Assembly: GCF_900129505.1 (NCBI RefSeq)
Contig: NZ_LT670818.1
Span: forward strand, 6,419,001 to 6,483,000
Direction of reading: 5' to 3'
From: Bradyrhizobium erythrophlei
Lineage (GTDB): Bacteria; Pseudomonadota; Alphaproteobacteria; Rhizobiales; Xanthobacteraceae
Length of the DNA: 64,000 nt
Shown here: positions 39,775 through 48,235 of the stretch, in pieces
Layout of the letters: each line of letters starts with the position of its first letter
Position numbering within the stretch: the first letter of the stretch is position 1
Notes under the pieces: generated by a model
What the model saw: only the letters and a program-made list of their open reading frames with translations
Told to the model about the DNA's origin: nothing
Databases searched by the model: none
Program-made: the position numbers and the translations under genes

Positions 39775-40512
39775 CTAGGTTGCGAACGCCTTTTCCGGTC
39801 TTGCGGATTCTTTCCACGCCAAGAGCAGGATGACGAACACGATACCCGTCACAGCCGTGCTCATCGGCAAGCCCAGCATGTTTCGGCCGGCCAGGGTGTC
39901 GCCGACCGCGGTCCCTGCAGCCCGGATCGCAACGACCGTCGCCCAATAGAACGGCAGCCAGCGAAGCGGCCCTCGCCAGCCGGCCCATAGCAGCACGAGC
40001 ACGACAGGGGAGAGCAGGATCGCCGCCCCGGCATCGCCGAGGTGCAAATTGTGGGAGCAAAAATCCCCCATAACCGTTCCCAGCGTTCCCGCGATGAACA
40101 TGGATATCCAATAGCCGAGGTCGGCCCGCAGCACGCTGTCGCTTTTGACTGAGCGGCGCCGCCAGACGAATTCCCAGCTTAGCCATACGGCGACAACGAG
40201 AAGGATGAGCAGCGCCGCCATCACCCACAGCCTCGGCAGTTTCATATCGCCGGCCGCGAAATCTGCAAAATTCGTGGCGGCTGTTCTCACGATGATGATG
40301 GCAATCCAGTAATAGCTCTGGTGCTGCATCCGGTCGAAGCGCTCGACGATCATCACGAGCGCCAGCGCGATCGCGAGAAACGGCAGGCCGGCCACATGGC
40401 CCAGGCCAAGGTTGCGCGCGCAGAGATCGCCCATATTGGCGCCGAATATACTGGCAAGGCACAGCGCGCTCCAGTAGCGCGCGTTCAGCATGGGCAGGTG
40501 CTTCGACTGCAT
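39775..40512 (-). CDS. DUF347 (COG4705) four-repeat membrane protein, copy C
   Basis: A 245-residue, more divergent member of the DUF347 family. The four repeat cores are YWSALCLASIFGANMGDL, YYWIAIIIVRTAATNFADF, YWISMFIAGTLGTVMGDF and FYWATVVAIRAAGTAVGDT. It lacks the KVPEV-type N-terminus of copies A and B and ends in a basic tail (WKESARPEKAFAT). The ATG at 40512 has AAAGGA upstream; a TTG 21 bp earlier is less likely. It is convergent with the kinase gene (15-bp gap) and downstream of the outer-membrane gene at 40663, probably in the same operon. Confidence 0.88.
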   Translation of the reverse strand: MQSKHLPMLNARYWSALCLASIFGANMGDLCARNLGLGHVAGLPFLAIALALVMIVERFDRMQHQSYYWIAIIIVRTAATNFADFAAGDMKLPRLWVMAALLILLVVAVWLSWEFVWRRRSVKSDSVLRADLGYWISMFIAGTLGTVMGDFCSHNLHLGDAGAAILLSPVVLVLLWAGWRGPLRWLPFYWATVVAIRAAGTAVGDTLAGRNMLGLPMSTAVTGIVFVILLLAWKESARPEKAFAT

Positions 40513-40662
40513 CAGGATCGTCCTTTGCCTCAAACGGGATTGGGATGTGATTTATCAGGTGGGAGTCTGCGCGTCGCACGCGCGCCAGGTGGTAGGATCG
40601 CCGACGTATGGAACGCAGAACGTGAACGGAAATCGCGGAGCGCGAGTTCCCGTCGCACTTTG

Positions 40663-41406
40663 CTAATAGGTGAACAGAACCGATGCATACCACGCCCAAC
40701 TTCCGGTCTGAGAGACGTTTTCCAGGCCGCGCGCGACATAGCCCAGCAGGTGGTAGTGGTCGTCGAGATCATATCGCGCGCCGATTCCCAGCGTAGTCGA
40801 AGGCGGAGCACCATTTCCATCCGATGTCTGATGAAACACCTCGACACCCAGCTGAAGGTCGTTGAAGACCTGACGGGTAACGGTGGCGCCGTAGAGGCAG
40901 AAATTTTTGGCAGCGTCGTGAAGCGAAAACTGGCAGCCGCCGCCGCCAAAGGCCGAGGTCGAGCCCCAGTCTTTCTGAAGCCAGATGGGTACGAGGATCG
41001 AGGCGTAGGGATCGCCCGTCTGCGATGGGCTCGGCAGGAAGACACGGGGGAATACGCTCACGTCCAACCCGAGTGTGTCCTGGTGAATGAGCTTGTATTT
41101 TGCCGCAAGCTCGACATTGCCCGGTCCGAAGGCGGAAGGGCCATCCGATGGAGCATCATAGCCAAACGGCACGACAGCGGTGAGTTGGAGGTCGGGAGCA
41201 GCGCCGTAGTTGAAATCGAGACCCGATGCGCTGCTCGATCCCGAACGGCCAAACGCCCCCTTGTCGAACGAGTAGATCTCGAAATGTCCGAAATCCGTGG
41301 GCTCCGGATCGTCCGATTGGTATGGCGGTCCCGCCACCGCCGGTCCAATTCCTGCCGCCAGGACCAGCATGCTCATCGCATGCGATAGCCATCCCGAGTG
41401 TGCCAT
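40663..41406 (-). CDS. outer-membrane beta-barrel transporter-like protein
   Basis: A 247-residue exported protein. The signal peptide MAHSGWLSHAMSMLVLAAGIGPAVAGPPYQSDDPEPTDFGHFEIY ends near AVAG. The remainder alternates hydrophobic and polar residues in short strands, with motifs such as YGAAPDLQLTAVVPFGYD and AAKYKLIHQD, and ends SWAWYASVLFTY with a terminal aromatic residue. It resembles small barrel transporters of the phenol MetA-degradation-like group. It is the first gene of a minus-strand pair with DUF347 copy C and has a CCTAAG box upstream. A channel role is inferred. Confidence 0.8.
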   Translation of the reverse strand: MAHSGWLSHAMSMLVLAAGIGPAVAGPPYQSDDPEPTDFGHFEIYSFDKGAFGRSGSSSASGLDFNYGAAPDLQLTAVVPFGYDAPSDGPSAFGPGNVELAAKYKLIHQDTLGLDVSVFPRVFLPSPSQTGDPYASILVPIWLQKDWGSTSAFGGGGCQFSLHDAAKNFCLYGATVTRQVFNDLQLGVEVFHQTSDGNGAPPSTTLGIGARYDLDDHYHLLGYVARGLENVSQTGSWAWYASVLFTY

Positions 41407-41442
41407 GCGAATCCCTATTGAGCCAAGTCTTGTTCGACCTGA

Positions 41443-41459
41443 CTTAGGGGATGCTTAGG
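41443..41459 (-). promoter_or_regulatory. candidate response-regulator box for the outer-membrane/DUF347-C operon
   Basis: Read toward the gene: CCTAAG-CATCC-CCTAAG, two identical hexamers with five-base spacing, 37-53 bp upstream of the ATG. This is the most perfect of the three boxes in the cluster. Confidence 0.65.
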
Positions 41460-41652
41460 AGGACGTTGGGACCACGCAATCGCGCTGCATCGATAGTCTG
41501 CTTTGCGCCCAGAATCAGACGTCGATGACCATCATGCGCTCTTAGGATAACGGGAATGTGCTCCAATTGCCGGTTAACCCGCATGTCGAAGAGGAGGTTT
41601 TAACGCGCTACGGCCTCGGTTAGTGTGCGCGCGATGAAAAAAGGGGAATAAC

Positions 41653-42957
41653 ATGAGCTTCTCGGGCATTTTCGCTCGGCTGGTCGCGTTGATCGGCGCC
41701 GCCGCGCTGTTTTGGCGCCGGTTGCAGGGCGTCGCGCCTGAGCCGGCCTGGGGCAGCGCGCCGGTGGTTCCAACGGCAAAGCCACAGGGCAGTATCCCGA
41801 CGCTCAAGATGCCGACGGCGAAGGGGTGGAGCGGCGGGCAGAAGCCCGTGGCGGCGCCGGGGCTCAAGGTCAATGCGTTCGCGACCGGCCTGAAGCATCC
41901 CCGCTGGATCAACGTGCTGCCCAATGGCGACGTCCTCATTGCGGAATCGAACCAGGTCGCGGGTCCCGCCAGGAGCGTGTTCAGCTACGCGATGCAGGCG
42001 ACGATGCGACGTGCCAGGGCGCTCGGCGACAGCGCCAACCGGATCACGCTGTTGCGCGACATCGACGGCGACGGCATCGCCGAACGGCGCGAAACTTTCA
42101 TGGAGGGTTTGAGCCAGCCGTTCGGCATGGCGCTGCTCGGCGACACCTTTTATGTCGGCAACACTGACGGGGTGGTGGCCTTCCCGTATGTTGCGGGCGC
42201 CGACCGCATCACCGCTGCCGGGCGGAAAGTCATCAGCTTCAAGCCAAGTGGCCATTGGACGCGGAGCCTGCTGCCGAGCCCGGATGGCCGCAAACTCTAT
42301 GCCGGGGTGGGCTCTCTCACCAATATCGCCGACGACGGCATGGAAGTGGAGCAGGGCCGGGCTGCCGTCTACGAGCTCGATCTGGCCGACGGCACGAGCC
42401 GCATCTTTGCCGGCGGCCTGCGCAACCCGGTGGGCCTGGCATGGGAGCCGCAGACCGGCGTGCTCTGGACGGTCGTCAACGAGCGCGACGGCCTCGGGGA
42501 CGAGACACCTCCGGACTATCTGACCTCGGTCCGCGACGGCGGTTTTTATGGCTGGCCCTATTGCTATTGGGGGCAGACGGTGGACGATCGCGTGCCGCAG
42601 GATCCGGCCGCGGTCGCCAAGGCCATCACGCCGGACTACGCGCTGGGCGGGCACACCGCCTCGCTCGGCCTATGCTGGCTACCGGCCGGCACGTTGCCGG
42701 GCTTTCCCGACGGCATGGCCATCGGGCAGCACGGCTCCTGGAACCGCTCTACGCTGAGCGGCTACAAGGTCGTGTTCGTGCCGTTCGCAAACGGGCGCCC
42801 CGTTGGTCCCCCGCGGGATATTCTGTCGGGCTTCCTCGCACCGGACGAGCGGGAGTCCTACGGACGGCCGGTTGGGGTGACGCTCGGTCCCGACGGCTCG
42901 CTTCTGGTGGCCGACGATGTCGGCGATGTGATCTGGCGCGTCACGGGCGAGGGCTGA
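41653..42957 (+). CDS. sorbosone dehydrogenase-like PQQ-type sugar dehydrogenase
   Basis: A 434-residue protein of the sorbosone dehydrogenase / soluble PQQ sugar dehydrogenase family, a six-bladed propeller. Signatures are FATGLKHPRWINVLPNGDVLIAESN, HWTRSLLPSPDGRKLYAGVGS, FAGGLRNPVGLAWEPQTGVLWTVVNERD, YGWPYCYWG, and the C-terminal GPDGSLLVADDVGDVIWRV. The N-terminus MSFSGIFARLVALIGAAALFW acts as an anchor or signal. It is probably periplasmic and needs PQQ and Ca2+, but the sugar substrate is unknown. It starts 193 bp after the box at 41443 on the opposite strand. Confidence 0.9.
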   Translation: MSFSGIFARLVALIGAAALFWRRLQGVAPEPAWGSAPVVPTAKPQGSIPTLKMPTAKGWSGGQKPVAAPGLKVNAFATGLKHPRWINVLPNGDVLIAESNQVAGPARSVFSYAMQATMRRARALGDSANRITLLRDIDGDGIAERRETFMEGLSQPFGMALLGDTFYVGNTDGVVAFPYVAGADRITAAGRKVISFKPSGHWTRSLLPSPDGRKLYAGVGSLTNIADDGMEVEQGRAAVYELDLADGTSRIFAGGLRNPVGLAWEPQTGVLWTVVNERDGLGDETPPDYLTSVRDGGFYGWPYCYWGQTVDDRVPQDPAAVAKAITPDYALGGHTASLGLCWLPAGTLPGFPDGMAIGQHGSWNRSTLSGYKVVFVPFANGRPVGPPRDILSGFLAPDERESYGRPVGVTLGPDGSLLVADDVGDVIWRVTGEG

Positions 42958-42971
42958 GCGACACTCTTACC

Positions 42972-43034
42972 AGAGCGTTTTCAAGCGAAGTGGAGACCGG
43001 TTCGCGTTAAGATAACGCGTCAAAGCAGGAATCT
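42972..43034. repeat. interspersed repeat, same family as 22648-22742
   Basis: AGAGCGTTTTCAAGCGAAGTGG followed by ACCGGTTCGCGTTAAGATAACG; its reverse complement matches the right half of the element at 22648-22742 with a few substitutions. It lies between the dehydrogenase gene and the oxidase gene and touches the stop codon of the oxidase. Confidence 0.75.
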
Positions 43035-44346
43035 AAACACCCAGGCGATCGCGAATTCGGCCGTAGAGCACGACGCTCCTCACAGCCACCGGCCACAAGG
43101 CATGGAAGCGAATTGGCTTGATGGTCGTGATCGGCATGTCGAACTCGGCCGCATCCCCTTCGGTCAACCGTCGTGCCAGTTGCGCTCCCATCGCGGTCGC
43201 GAGCGCAACGCCGCGGCCGTTGCAGCCGAGATAGACCAGCGCTCCCGGTGCCGGCTCATGCACATGCGGATAATGATCGGCCGTCATCGCGAGGCGGCTG
43301 TTCCAGCCGTGAGTCCAGCGAATGCCCCGAAGCGCCGGCCATAGCCGGACGGCGTAGCGCATCAGATAGGCGACGGCGGATGGATCGCTTATCCACTGCA
43401 TCGGACCGCGACCGCCCATCAGCAGGCGGTTCGACGAATCGATGCGATAATAAACCGTGATGTGCCCGCTTTCGTACAATACCGATCGCGTCGGCATGAT
43501 CGCTCGCGCGACGTCGTCGGGCAGCGGCTCGGTTGCGGCGATGGAGCTGAACACCGGCACGATGGTGCGGCGCAGGCCCGGCCAGAGATCGTCCGTGAAG
43601 CCGTTGGTGGCGATCAGGATCTTGTCGGCCCGGATCACCGCGCGCGGGGTCTCGACGCGCCATCGTCCGGCTTCCCGTCGTAGCGACAGCGCCGGCGTCT
43701 GGCCGTGAACGGCCACGCCGGCGGCAATCGCCGCATGCGCCAGGCCGCGCGCATAGCTCAAAGGCTGTACATCGCCGCCACGCCGGTCCAGCATGGCGCG
43801 GGCGTATCGATCCGTACCCGTTGCCTGTCGGAGGGCGTCGCGGTCGAGCACGCTGACCGGCATGCCGCGCCGCAAGCATTGCTCCGCGGTGGCCTCGATG
43901 GCAGCCGCGTTGGTTTCGTGATAGGCGGCGCGCAGCGTGCCGTTCTGCCGCGCCTCGCAGGCGATCTGATGACGGCGGATCAGGTCGAGCGTGAAGGTCG
44001 GCGTATTCCAGGCAAACGCGATCATGCGCCGGCCGAGGTCGGCGCCGAACGTCGCCTCGACCGTGTCGGGATCGAGCTTGAGCCCCGGATTGAGCTGGCC
44101 GCCGTTGTTGCCGGAGGCGCCCCAGCCCGGCTCCTGCACTTCCAGAACGACCGCGTCGGTCCCGCGCTCGGCCAGATGCAGCGCGGTCGAAAGTCCGGCA
44201 AACCCGCCGCCAATGATCGCGACCGACACGGTCCTGTCGGAATCGAGCGCAGGTGTTGAGACAGGCGGGACTGCCGTGTCCGCATAAAGGCTCGGCGGCA
44301 ACGCAAGCGGAGGGTGGGTTGGCATCAGGCGATCCGGCAAGTTCAT
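43033..44346 (-). CDS. FAD-dependent amino-acid/amine oxidase (DAO family)
   Basis: A 437-residue flavoprotein of the DAO/gamma-glutamylputrescine-oxidase (PuuB) type. The FAD motif is SVAIIGGGFAGLSTALHLAERG, followed by EVQEPGWGASGNNGGQLNPGLKL and later ILIATNGFTDDLWPGL and YLGCNGRGVALATAMGAQLA. The C-terminal catalytic region resembles oxidases of N-substituted amino acids and amines. It is separated by one base (TGA C ATG) from the ATPase gene of the amino-acid transporter, so it is translated from the same transcript. The substrate is probably the solute imported by that transporter. Confidence 0.9.
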   Translation of the reverse strand: MNLPDRLMPTHPPLALPPSLYADTAVPPVSTPALDSDRTVSVAIIGGGFAGLSTALHLAERGTDAVVLEVQEPGWGASGNNGGQLNPGLKLDPDTVEATFGADLGRRMIAFAWNTPTFTLDLIRRHQIACEARQNGTLRAAYHETNAAAIEATAEQCLRRGMPVSVLDRDALRQATGTDRYARAMLDRRGGDVQPLSYARGLAHAAIAAGVAVHGQTPALSLRREAGRWRVETPRAVIRADKILIATNGFTDDLWPGLRRTIVPVFSSIAATEPLPDDVARAIMPTRSVLYESGHITVYYRIDSSNRLLMGGRGPMQWISDPSAVAYLMRYAVRLWPALRGIRWTHGWNSRLAMTADHYPHVHEPAPGALVYLGCNGRGVALATAMGAQLARRLTEGDAAEFDMPITTIKPIRFHALWPVAVRSVVLYGRIRDRLGV

Positions 44347-44347
44347 G

Positions 44348-45079
44348 TCACAGGGGATGCAGCACGCGGCGGAGGAAATCCTGCGTCCGCGGGTGCTGCG
44401 GTTGATTGAGCACGGATTTCGCCGCGCCTTGTTCGACGATGACGCCGCCATCGATGAACAGCACCCGATCCGCCACGTCCCGGGCAAATGCCATCTCGTG
44501 CGTGACGACGACCATCGTCATGCCGTCATCGGCGAGGGCGCGCATGACGCCGAGCACGTCGCCGACGAGTTCGGGGTCGAGCGCGGAAGTCGGCTCGTCG
44601 AACAGGATCGCCTTCGGAGTCATCGCCAGCGCGCGGGCGATGGCGACACGCTGTTGCTGGCCACCCGAAAGCTCTGCCGGATAGGCCGTGGCCTTTTCGG
44701 CAAGGCCCACGCGCGCCAGCAAAGCGCGGCCGCGCTCGAACGCCTCGGTGCGCGGCTGCTTCTTCACGTAGATCGGTCCCTCGACGACGTTCTCGAGTGC
44801 CGTGCGGTGCGGAAACAGGTTGAAGCGCTGGAACACCATCGATACCTGGGTGCGGATCGCCACGATCGACGGCGCATTGTTCTCGACCCGGGCACCGTCC
44901 ACCAGAATGGCGCCGGCATCATAGCTTTCGAGGCCGTTGATGCAGCGCAGGATGGTCGACTTGCCGGAGCCCGACGGGCCGATGATGCAGACGACCTCGC
45001 TTTTCTCGACTGACGCGGTAATGCCCTTGAGCACCTCGACCGGACCGAAGCTCTTGTGGACGTCGCGCAGTTCGATCAT
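44348..45079 (-). CDS. polar amino-acid ABC transporter ATP-binding protein
   Basis: A 243-residue ATPase of the polar amino-acid (PAAT) group. Walker A GPSGSGKST, Q-loop FQRFNLFPH, signature LSGGQQQRVAIARAL, Walker B ILFDEPTSALDPEL and H-loop THEM are all present. The ATG at 45079 overlaps the permease stop codon (ATGA). It energises uptake with the permease at 45076 and the binding protein at 45844. Confidence 0.95.
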   Translation of the reverse strand: MIELRDVHKSFGPVEVLKGITASVEKSEVVCIIGPSGSGKSTILRCINGLESYDAGAILVDGARVENNAPSIVAIRTQVSMVFQRFNLFPHRTALENVVEGPIYVKKQPRTEAFERGRALLARVGLAEKATAYPAELSGGQQQRVAIARALAMTPKAILFDEPTSALDPELVGDVLGVMRALADDGMTMVVVTHEMAFARDVADRVLFIDGGVIVEQGAAKSVLNQPQHPRTQDFLRRVLHPL

Positions 45080-45729
45080 CGCCGGTTCGCTCTCTTTTCC
45101 AGATGCAGAACCAGCAGGATCAGCGGGATGCTCATGGTGAGATACATCAGCGCGACGAGCGTGAAGACATTGGTGTTCTTGAACGTCGAGGAGGCGATCA
45201 GCTTGCCCTGCATGGCGAGCTCGGCAACCGTGATGGTCGAAGCCTGCGAGGAATCCTTCAAAAGCATGATCATGATGTTGCCGTAGGGCGGCAGCACGAT
45301 GCGCACCGCCTGCGGAAGCACGACGCGCCGCATGGTCAGCCACCAACCCATGCCGATGGTTTGCGCGGCCTCGATCTGTCCCTTGTCGATCGCTTCGATG
45401 CCGGCGCGGAAATTCTCCGCCTGATAGGCCGAATAGGCGATGCCGAGCCCGAGAATCGCCGCCTGCAGCGCGGTCATCGTGATTCCGAAGTCCGGCATCA
45501 CGAAGTAGAAGTAGAACAGCAGCACGATGATCGGGATGCCGCGGATCACGTTGATCAGGCCGGCACTTGAGCCCTGCAGGACGCGCAGGCCGGAAACCCG
45601 CATCAACGCCCAGAGCAGCCCGAGAACGGTCGACAGCAGCAGCGAGCCGACGGTGACGACGATCGTCAGCCGGACGCCCTGCAGCAGGATCGGCATGAAG
45701 TCGGTGGCGTCACGCAGAAAGTTCTGCAT
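45076..45729 (-). CDS. polar amino-acid ABC transporter permease
   Basis: A 217-residue inner-membrane permease with five hydrophobic segments. The EAA-type loop is AAQTIGMGWWLTMRRVVLPQAVRIVLPPYGN, and LQGVRLTIVVTVGSLLLSTVLGLLWALMR is the typical start of HisM/GlnP-like permeases. There is a single permease gene, so the pump is probably a homodimer. The gene follows the binding protein gene after 114 bp and overlaps the ATPase gene. Confidence 0.95.
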   Translation of the reverse strand: MQNFLRDATDFMPILLQGVRLTIVVTVGSLLLSTVLGLLWALMRVSGLRVLQGSSAGLINVIRGIPIIVLLFYFYFVMPDFGITMTALQAAILGLGIAYSAYQAENFRAGIEAIDKGQIEAAQTIGMGWWLTMRRVVLPQAVRIVLPPYGNIMIMLLKDSSQASTITVAELAMQGKLIASSTFKNTNVFTLVALMYLTMSIPLILLVLHLEKRANRR

Positions 45730-45843
45730 CTGTCCGGATCACGCGTGCTCTTTGTGGGTTTGAATCACGATCGCGCCTCGTTGCTTCGGCTCGGCCCGAT
45801 TTCGGTGGACGCCGATATCCGAGTTGCCGCGGGACAGGGGCGC

Positions 45844-46602
45844 CTAGGCCTTGAGCCCCCATTTGTCGAGAATCTTGTCCACCGTGCCGTTCGCCTTGAG
45901 CTTGGCGAGCGAAGCGTTGATCTTCGTGAGCAGGTCAGTATCGGACTTGCGGACTCCGATGGCGACGTTGCCGACCACGGTCGGCTTGTAGGAAGCAACC
46001 AGCCGCGCTTCCGGAAAGCCGCCCTGCTTGAGGTTGTAGGCGAGGATCGGATAGTCGGCGAAGCCGGCCTTGAGACGGCCGGTGTTCACGTCGCGCAGAA
46101 TATCCGGGATGGTGTCGTACGCCTTGACCTCGCTGAACAATCCCGTCTTTTTCAGCGCGTCGACGAAGGCGGTGCCGACCTGGGCGCCGACGATCTCGCC
46201 TTTCAGATCCTCCAGCGTGGTATAGTCCTTCGTGTCGGTCTTCGGCACGACGAGACCCTCGCCATAGGTGTAGACGGGATCCGAAAAGTCGATCACCTCC
46301 TTGCGCGCCGCCGTGGCGAACATCGCCGCCGAGATGATGTCGATCTTGTTCGACGTCAGCGAGGCAATCAGCGCGGAGAACTGCATCGGCTCGATCTGGA
46401 CCTGGAAGCCGGCATCCTTGCCGATTTCAGTGATGAGATCGACCATCACGCCCTGAATACTGTTGGTCTTGGTGTCGAGGAACGTGAAGGGAATGCCGGT
46501 CGGGGTCGAGCCCACCTTGAGCACCTGCTGCGCCGAGGCCGGTGCCGCGGCAACCAGCGCGAGCGCCGCGGCGGCGGCCTGAACGAGACGTTTGAAAAGC
46601 AT
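45844..46602 (-). CDS. polar amino-acid ABC transporter substrate-binding protein
   Basis: A 252-residue periplasmic binding protein. After the signal peptide (MLFKRLVQAAAAALALVAAAPASAQ) come the family cores LKVGSTPTGIPFTFLDTKTNSIQGVMVDLI, DIISAAMFATAARKEVIDFSDPVYTYGEGLVV and VIDKILDKWGLK-type end. It is a family 3 solute-binding protein. The arginine-type ligand residues are partly present but the ligand cannot be read. It is the first gene of the minus operon, divergent from the XRE regulator with a 164-bp promoter region. Confidence 0.93.
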   Translation of the reverse strand: MLFKRLVQAAAAALALVAAAPASAQQVLKVGSTPTGIPFTFLDTKTNSIQGVMVDLITEIGKDAGFQVQIEPMQFSALIASLTSNKIDIISAAMFATAARKEVIDFSDPVYTYGEGLVVPKTDTKDYTTLEDLKGEIVGAQVGTAFVDALKKTGLFSEVKAYDTIPDILRDVNTGRLKAGFADYPILAYNLKQGGFPEARLVASYKPTVVGNVAIGVRKSDTDLLTKINASLAKLKANGTVDKILDKWGLKA

Positions 46603-46686
46603 CGTACCCCTATCGAGTTCGGGCACCGGCCGGCGCATTCAAGTCTGCAGCAACACCCCGTTGCAGGTTTCGCCGTCCTGGCCTAT

Positions 46687-46702
46687 TTTCACAATCGTGA
46701 AA
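46687..46702. promoter_or_regulatory. candidate operator in the divergent ABC/XRE promoter region
   Basis: Inverted repeat TTTCAC-AATC-GTGAAA midway between the binding protein gene (start 46602) and the XRE regulator gene (start 46767). The placement fits control of both genes by the adjacent XRE protein. Confidence 0.55.
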
Positions 46703-46766
46703 TTATGGGCACAGTGCCCGCAGGCTTGCAAGAGATTTTCATGCAGATGAAGGAAAGCTCCCCGGC

Positions 46767-47387
46767 GTGAGCGGCGGCAAGCGAATGAGCAAGCGGGCGG
46801 CCAAGGCCGTGCCGACGATGGATGTCGCGGTCGGGCAACGGATCCGTGATTTGCGGCGAACCCGCGCCATGTCGCTCGAGACGGTCGCTGTCCGCGCCGA
46901 TCTGTCGATCGGTTTTCTCAGCCAGGTCGAGCGCGGGCTGTCCTCGCCGTCGCTGCGGGTGCTGGCGACGCTCGCGGACGTGCTGGGCGTGGGCATCGCC
47001 GGATTGTTCGGCGCCAGGGAAGACGCCAGTGCCGTACCGGATGCCGTCGTCACCCGCGAGCGCCAGCGCCCCGAGCTGAACCTGTGGCGCACCGGCATCT
47101 CCAAGCAGCTGCTCAGTCCGGCCGGATCGGATGGCCGCCTCAATCTGTTCCTCGTCCATATCGAGCCCGGCGGAAGCACCGGCGACGAACTCTATACGCA
47201 TGACGGCGAGGAAGCGGGCCTGGTGATCGAGGGCGAGATGAAGCTCACCGTCGATGCCGAAAGCTGGACCCTCACGTCCGGCGACAGCTTCCGCTTCGCC
47301 AGCCGCCGCCCGCACCGCTTCAGCAATCCGTCGCGCGACGCCAGGGCCGTCGTGCTCTGGGTGAACTGCATCTCGGCGGCGTCCTGA
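46767..47387 (+). CDS. XRE family regulator with C-terminal cupin
   Basis: A 206-residue regulator: an N-terminal helix-turn-helix (GQRIRDLRRTRAMSLETVAVRADLSIGFLSQVERGLSSPSLRVLATLADVLGV, about 25-75) and a C-terminal cupin (HTHDGEEAGLVIEGEMKLTVDAESWTLTSGDSFRFASRRPHRFSN). The layout is that of PuuR-type regulators, which respond to amines or amino acids. The GTG at 46767 was kept because AGGAAAG precedes it; an ATG at 46785 is an alternative. It is divergent from the polar amino-acid transporter operon. Confidence 0.9.
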   Translation: MSGGKRMSKRAAKAVPTMDVAVGQRIRDLRRTRAMSLETVAVRADLSIGFLSQVERGLSSPSLRVLATLADVLGVGIAGLFGAREDASAVPDAVVTRERQRPELNLWRTGISKQLLSPAGSDGRLNLFLVHIEPGGSTGDELYTHDGEEAGLVIEGEMKLTVDAESWTLTSGDSFRFASRRPHRFSNPSRDARAVVLWVNCISAAS

Positions 47388-47501
47388 GCCGGCTGGCCCG
47401 CGAACTCAGACGACCCGCCGCGTGCCCCGCAACGAAGCTGTGTGCCGACGTGCGTCTAGCGCAATCTGACAGCCGAGCACGATCCGCGAGCATGCCGCGG
47501 A

Positions 47502-47690
47502 TCAGCCGCCACCCCGTCTGGATGGATCGTCGTAGCTTGGGGTCTGGTCCTCGAGCACCGGCGGAAACCGCGGATCCACAGGCTGGCTGGGACGAGTGAT
47601 GACATGTCGCGGTTTGGAGTGATGCACCCTTGCGGCGTTGGCGGAAGCACAGAGGGCGATCAAAACGCCCAAGGCCAAAACAGAACGCAT
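47502..47690 (-). CDS. small exported protein (62 aa), hypothetical
   Basis: An ATG at 47690 opens 62 residues: signal peptide MRSVLALGVLIALCASANAA, then a short basic, Pro-rich mature part (HHSKPRHVITRPSQPVDPRF) ending PSRRGGG. Short proteins with this HHxKPRHVI pattern are frequent in Bradyrhizobium and of unknown function. A longer upstream extension to 47807 is not signal-like. It lies convergent with the XRE gene. Confidence 0.65.
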   Translation of the reverse strand: MRSVLALGVLIALCASANAARVHHSKPRHVITRPSQPVDPRFPPVLEDQTPSYDDPSRRGGG

Positions 47691-48235
47691 CGCATTTGCT
47701 CCAGTCGGCGACCGCGTTTTCATCTGGTGCGCGGCTCGCACCGCCGCAATCCGTACCAGCTTCGAGAGATCGGTCGAATTGGACATGCCGTGGACCATCC
47801 AGGACACTTGCGGTCGGGTTCCGTACGCAGGCTGCTACCGCACCAACGATGGAGCCGGGCTTTCGAATAATCGTTGCTTCCCGGAACGCTCACCGGCGTA
47901 CGGAGCGATCGCGCTGCGACGGTCTCTCGAGGAAATACACGTGCTGGCGACCATGATGGTCCCCATCCATCGGTTCGGCGGCATCGAAACTTTGCGGTAC
48001 GAGGACGTCGAACTTTTGCTGCCGGGTGCTACGCGGGTTATCTGATAACCAGACCTGCCTTCGACGCCCGGCATTCCGGCACACGTCAGCTTATTTTCGA
48101 TACGGGATCACGGTTACGCGATCAGGACGTGGAGGTTTCGATTTTCGGGCCGCATTGCTGGAAATGATTTAGGTTTCCGCGGGTGCTGACTCTCGCGTTT
48201 GAGGCGTTCGCACGATCGCGAATGGGAGCCTTTGC
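47691..48235. other. gene-poor region upstream of the beta-helix gene
   Basis: About 540 bp. A plus frame 47638-48045 contains a Cys-containing stretch (DTCGRVPYAGCYRTNDGAGL) that could be an 86-residue product from an ATG at 47785, but it shows no signal, fold or recognisable family. I do not annotate a gene with confidence. Confidence 0.35.

Noticed and set aside
47638..48045. 135-codon plus frame with a Cys-rich stretch
   Set aside because: It starts with TTG, overlaps the small exported protein gene and has no recognisable domain; kept only as a note in the region entry.
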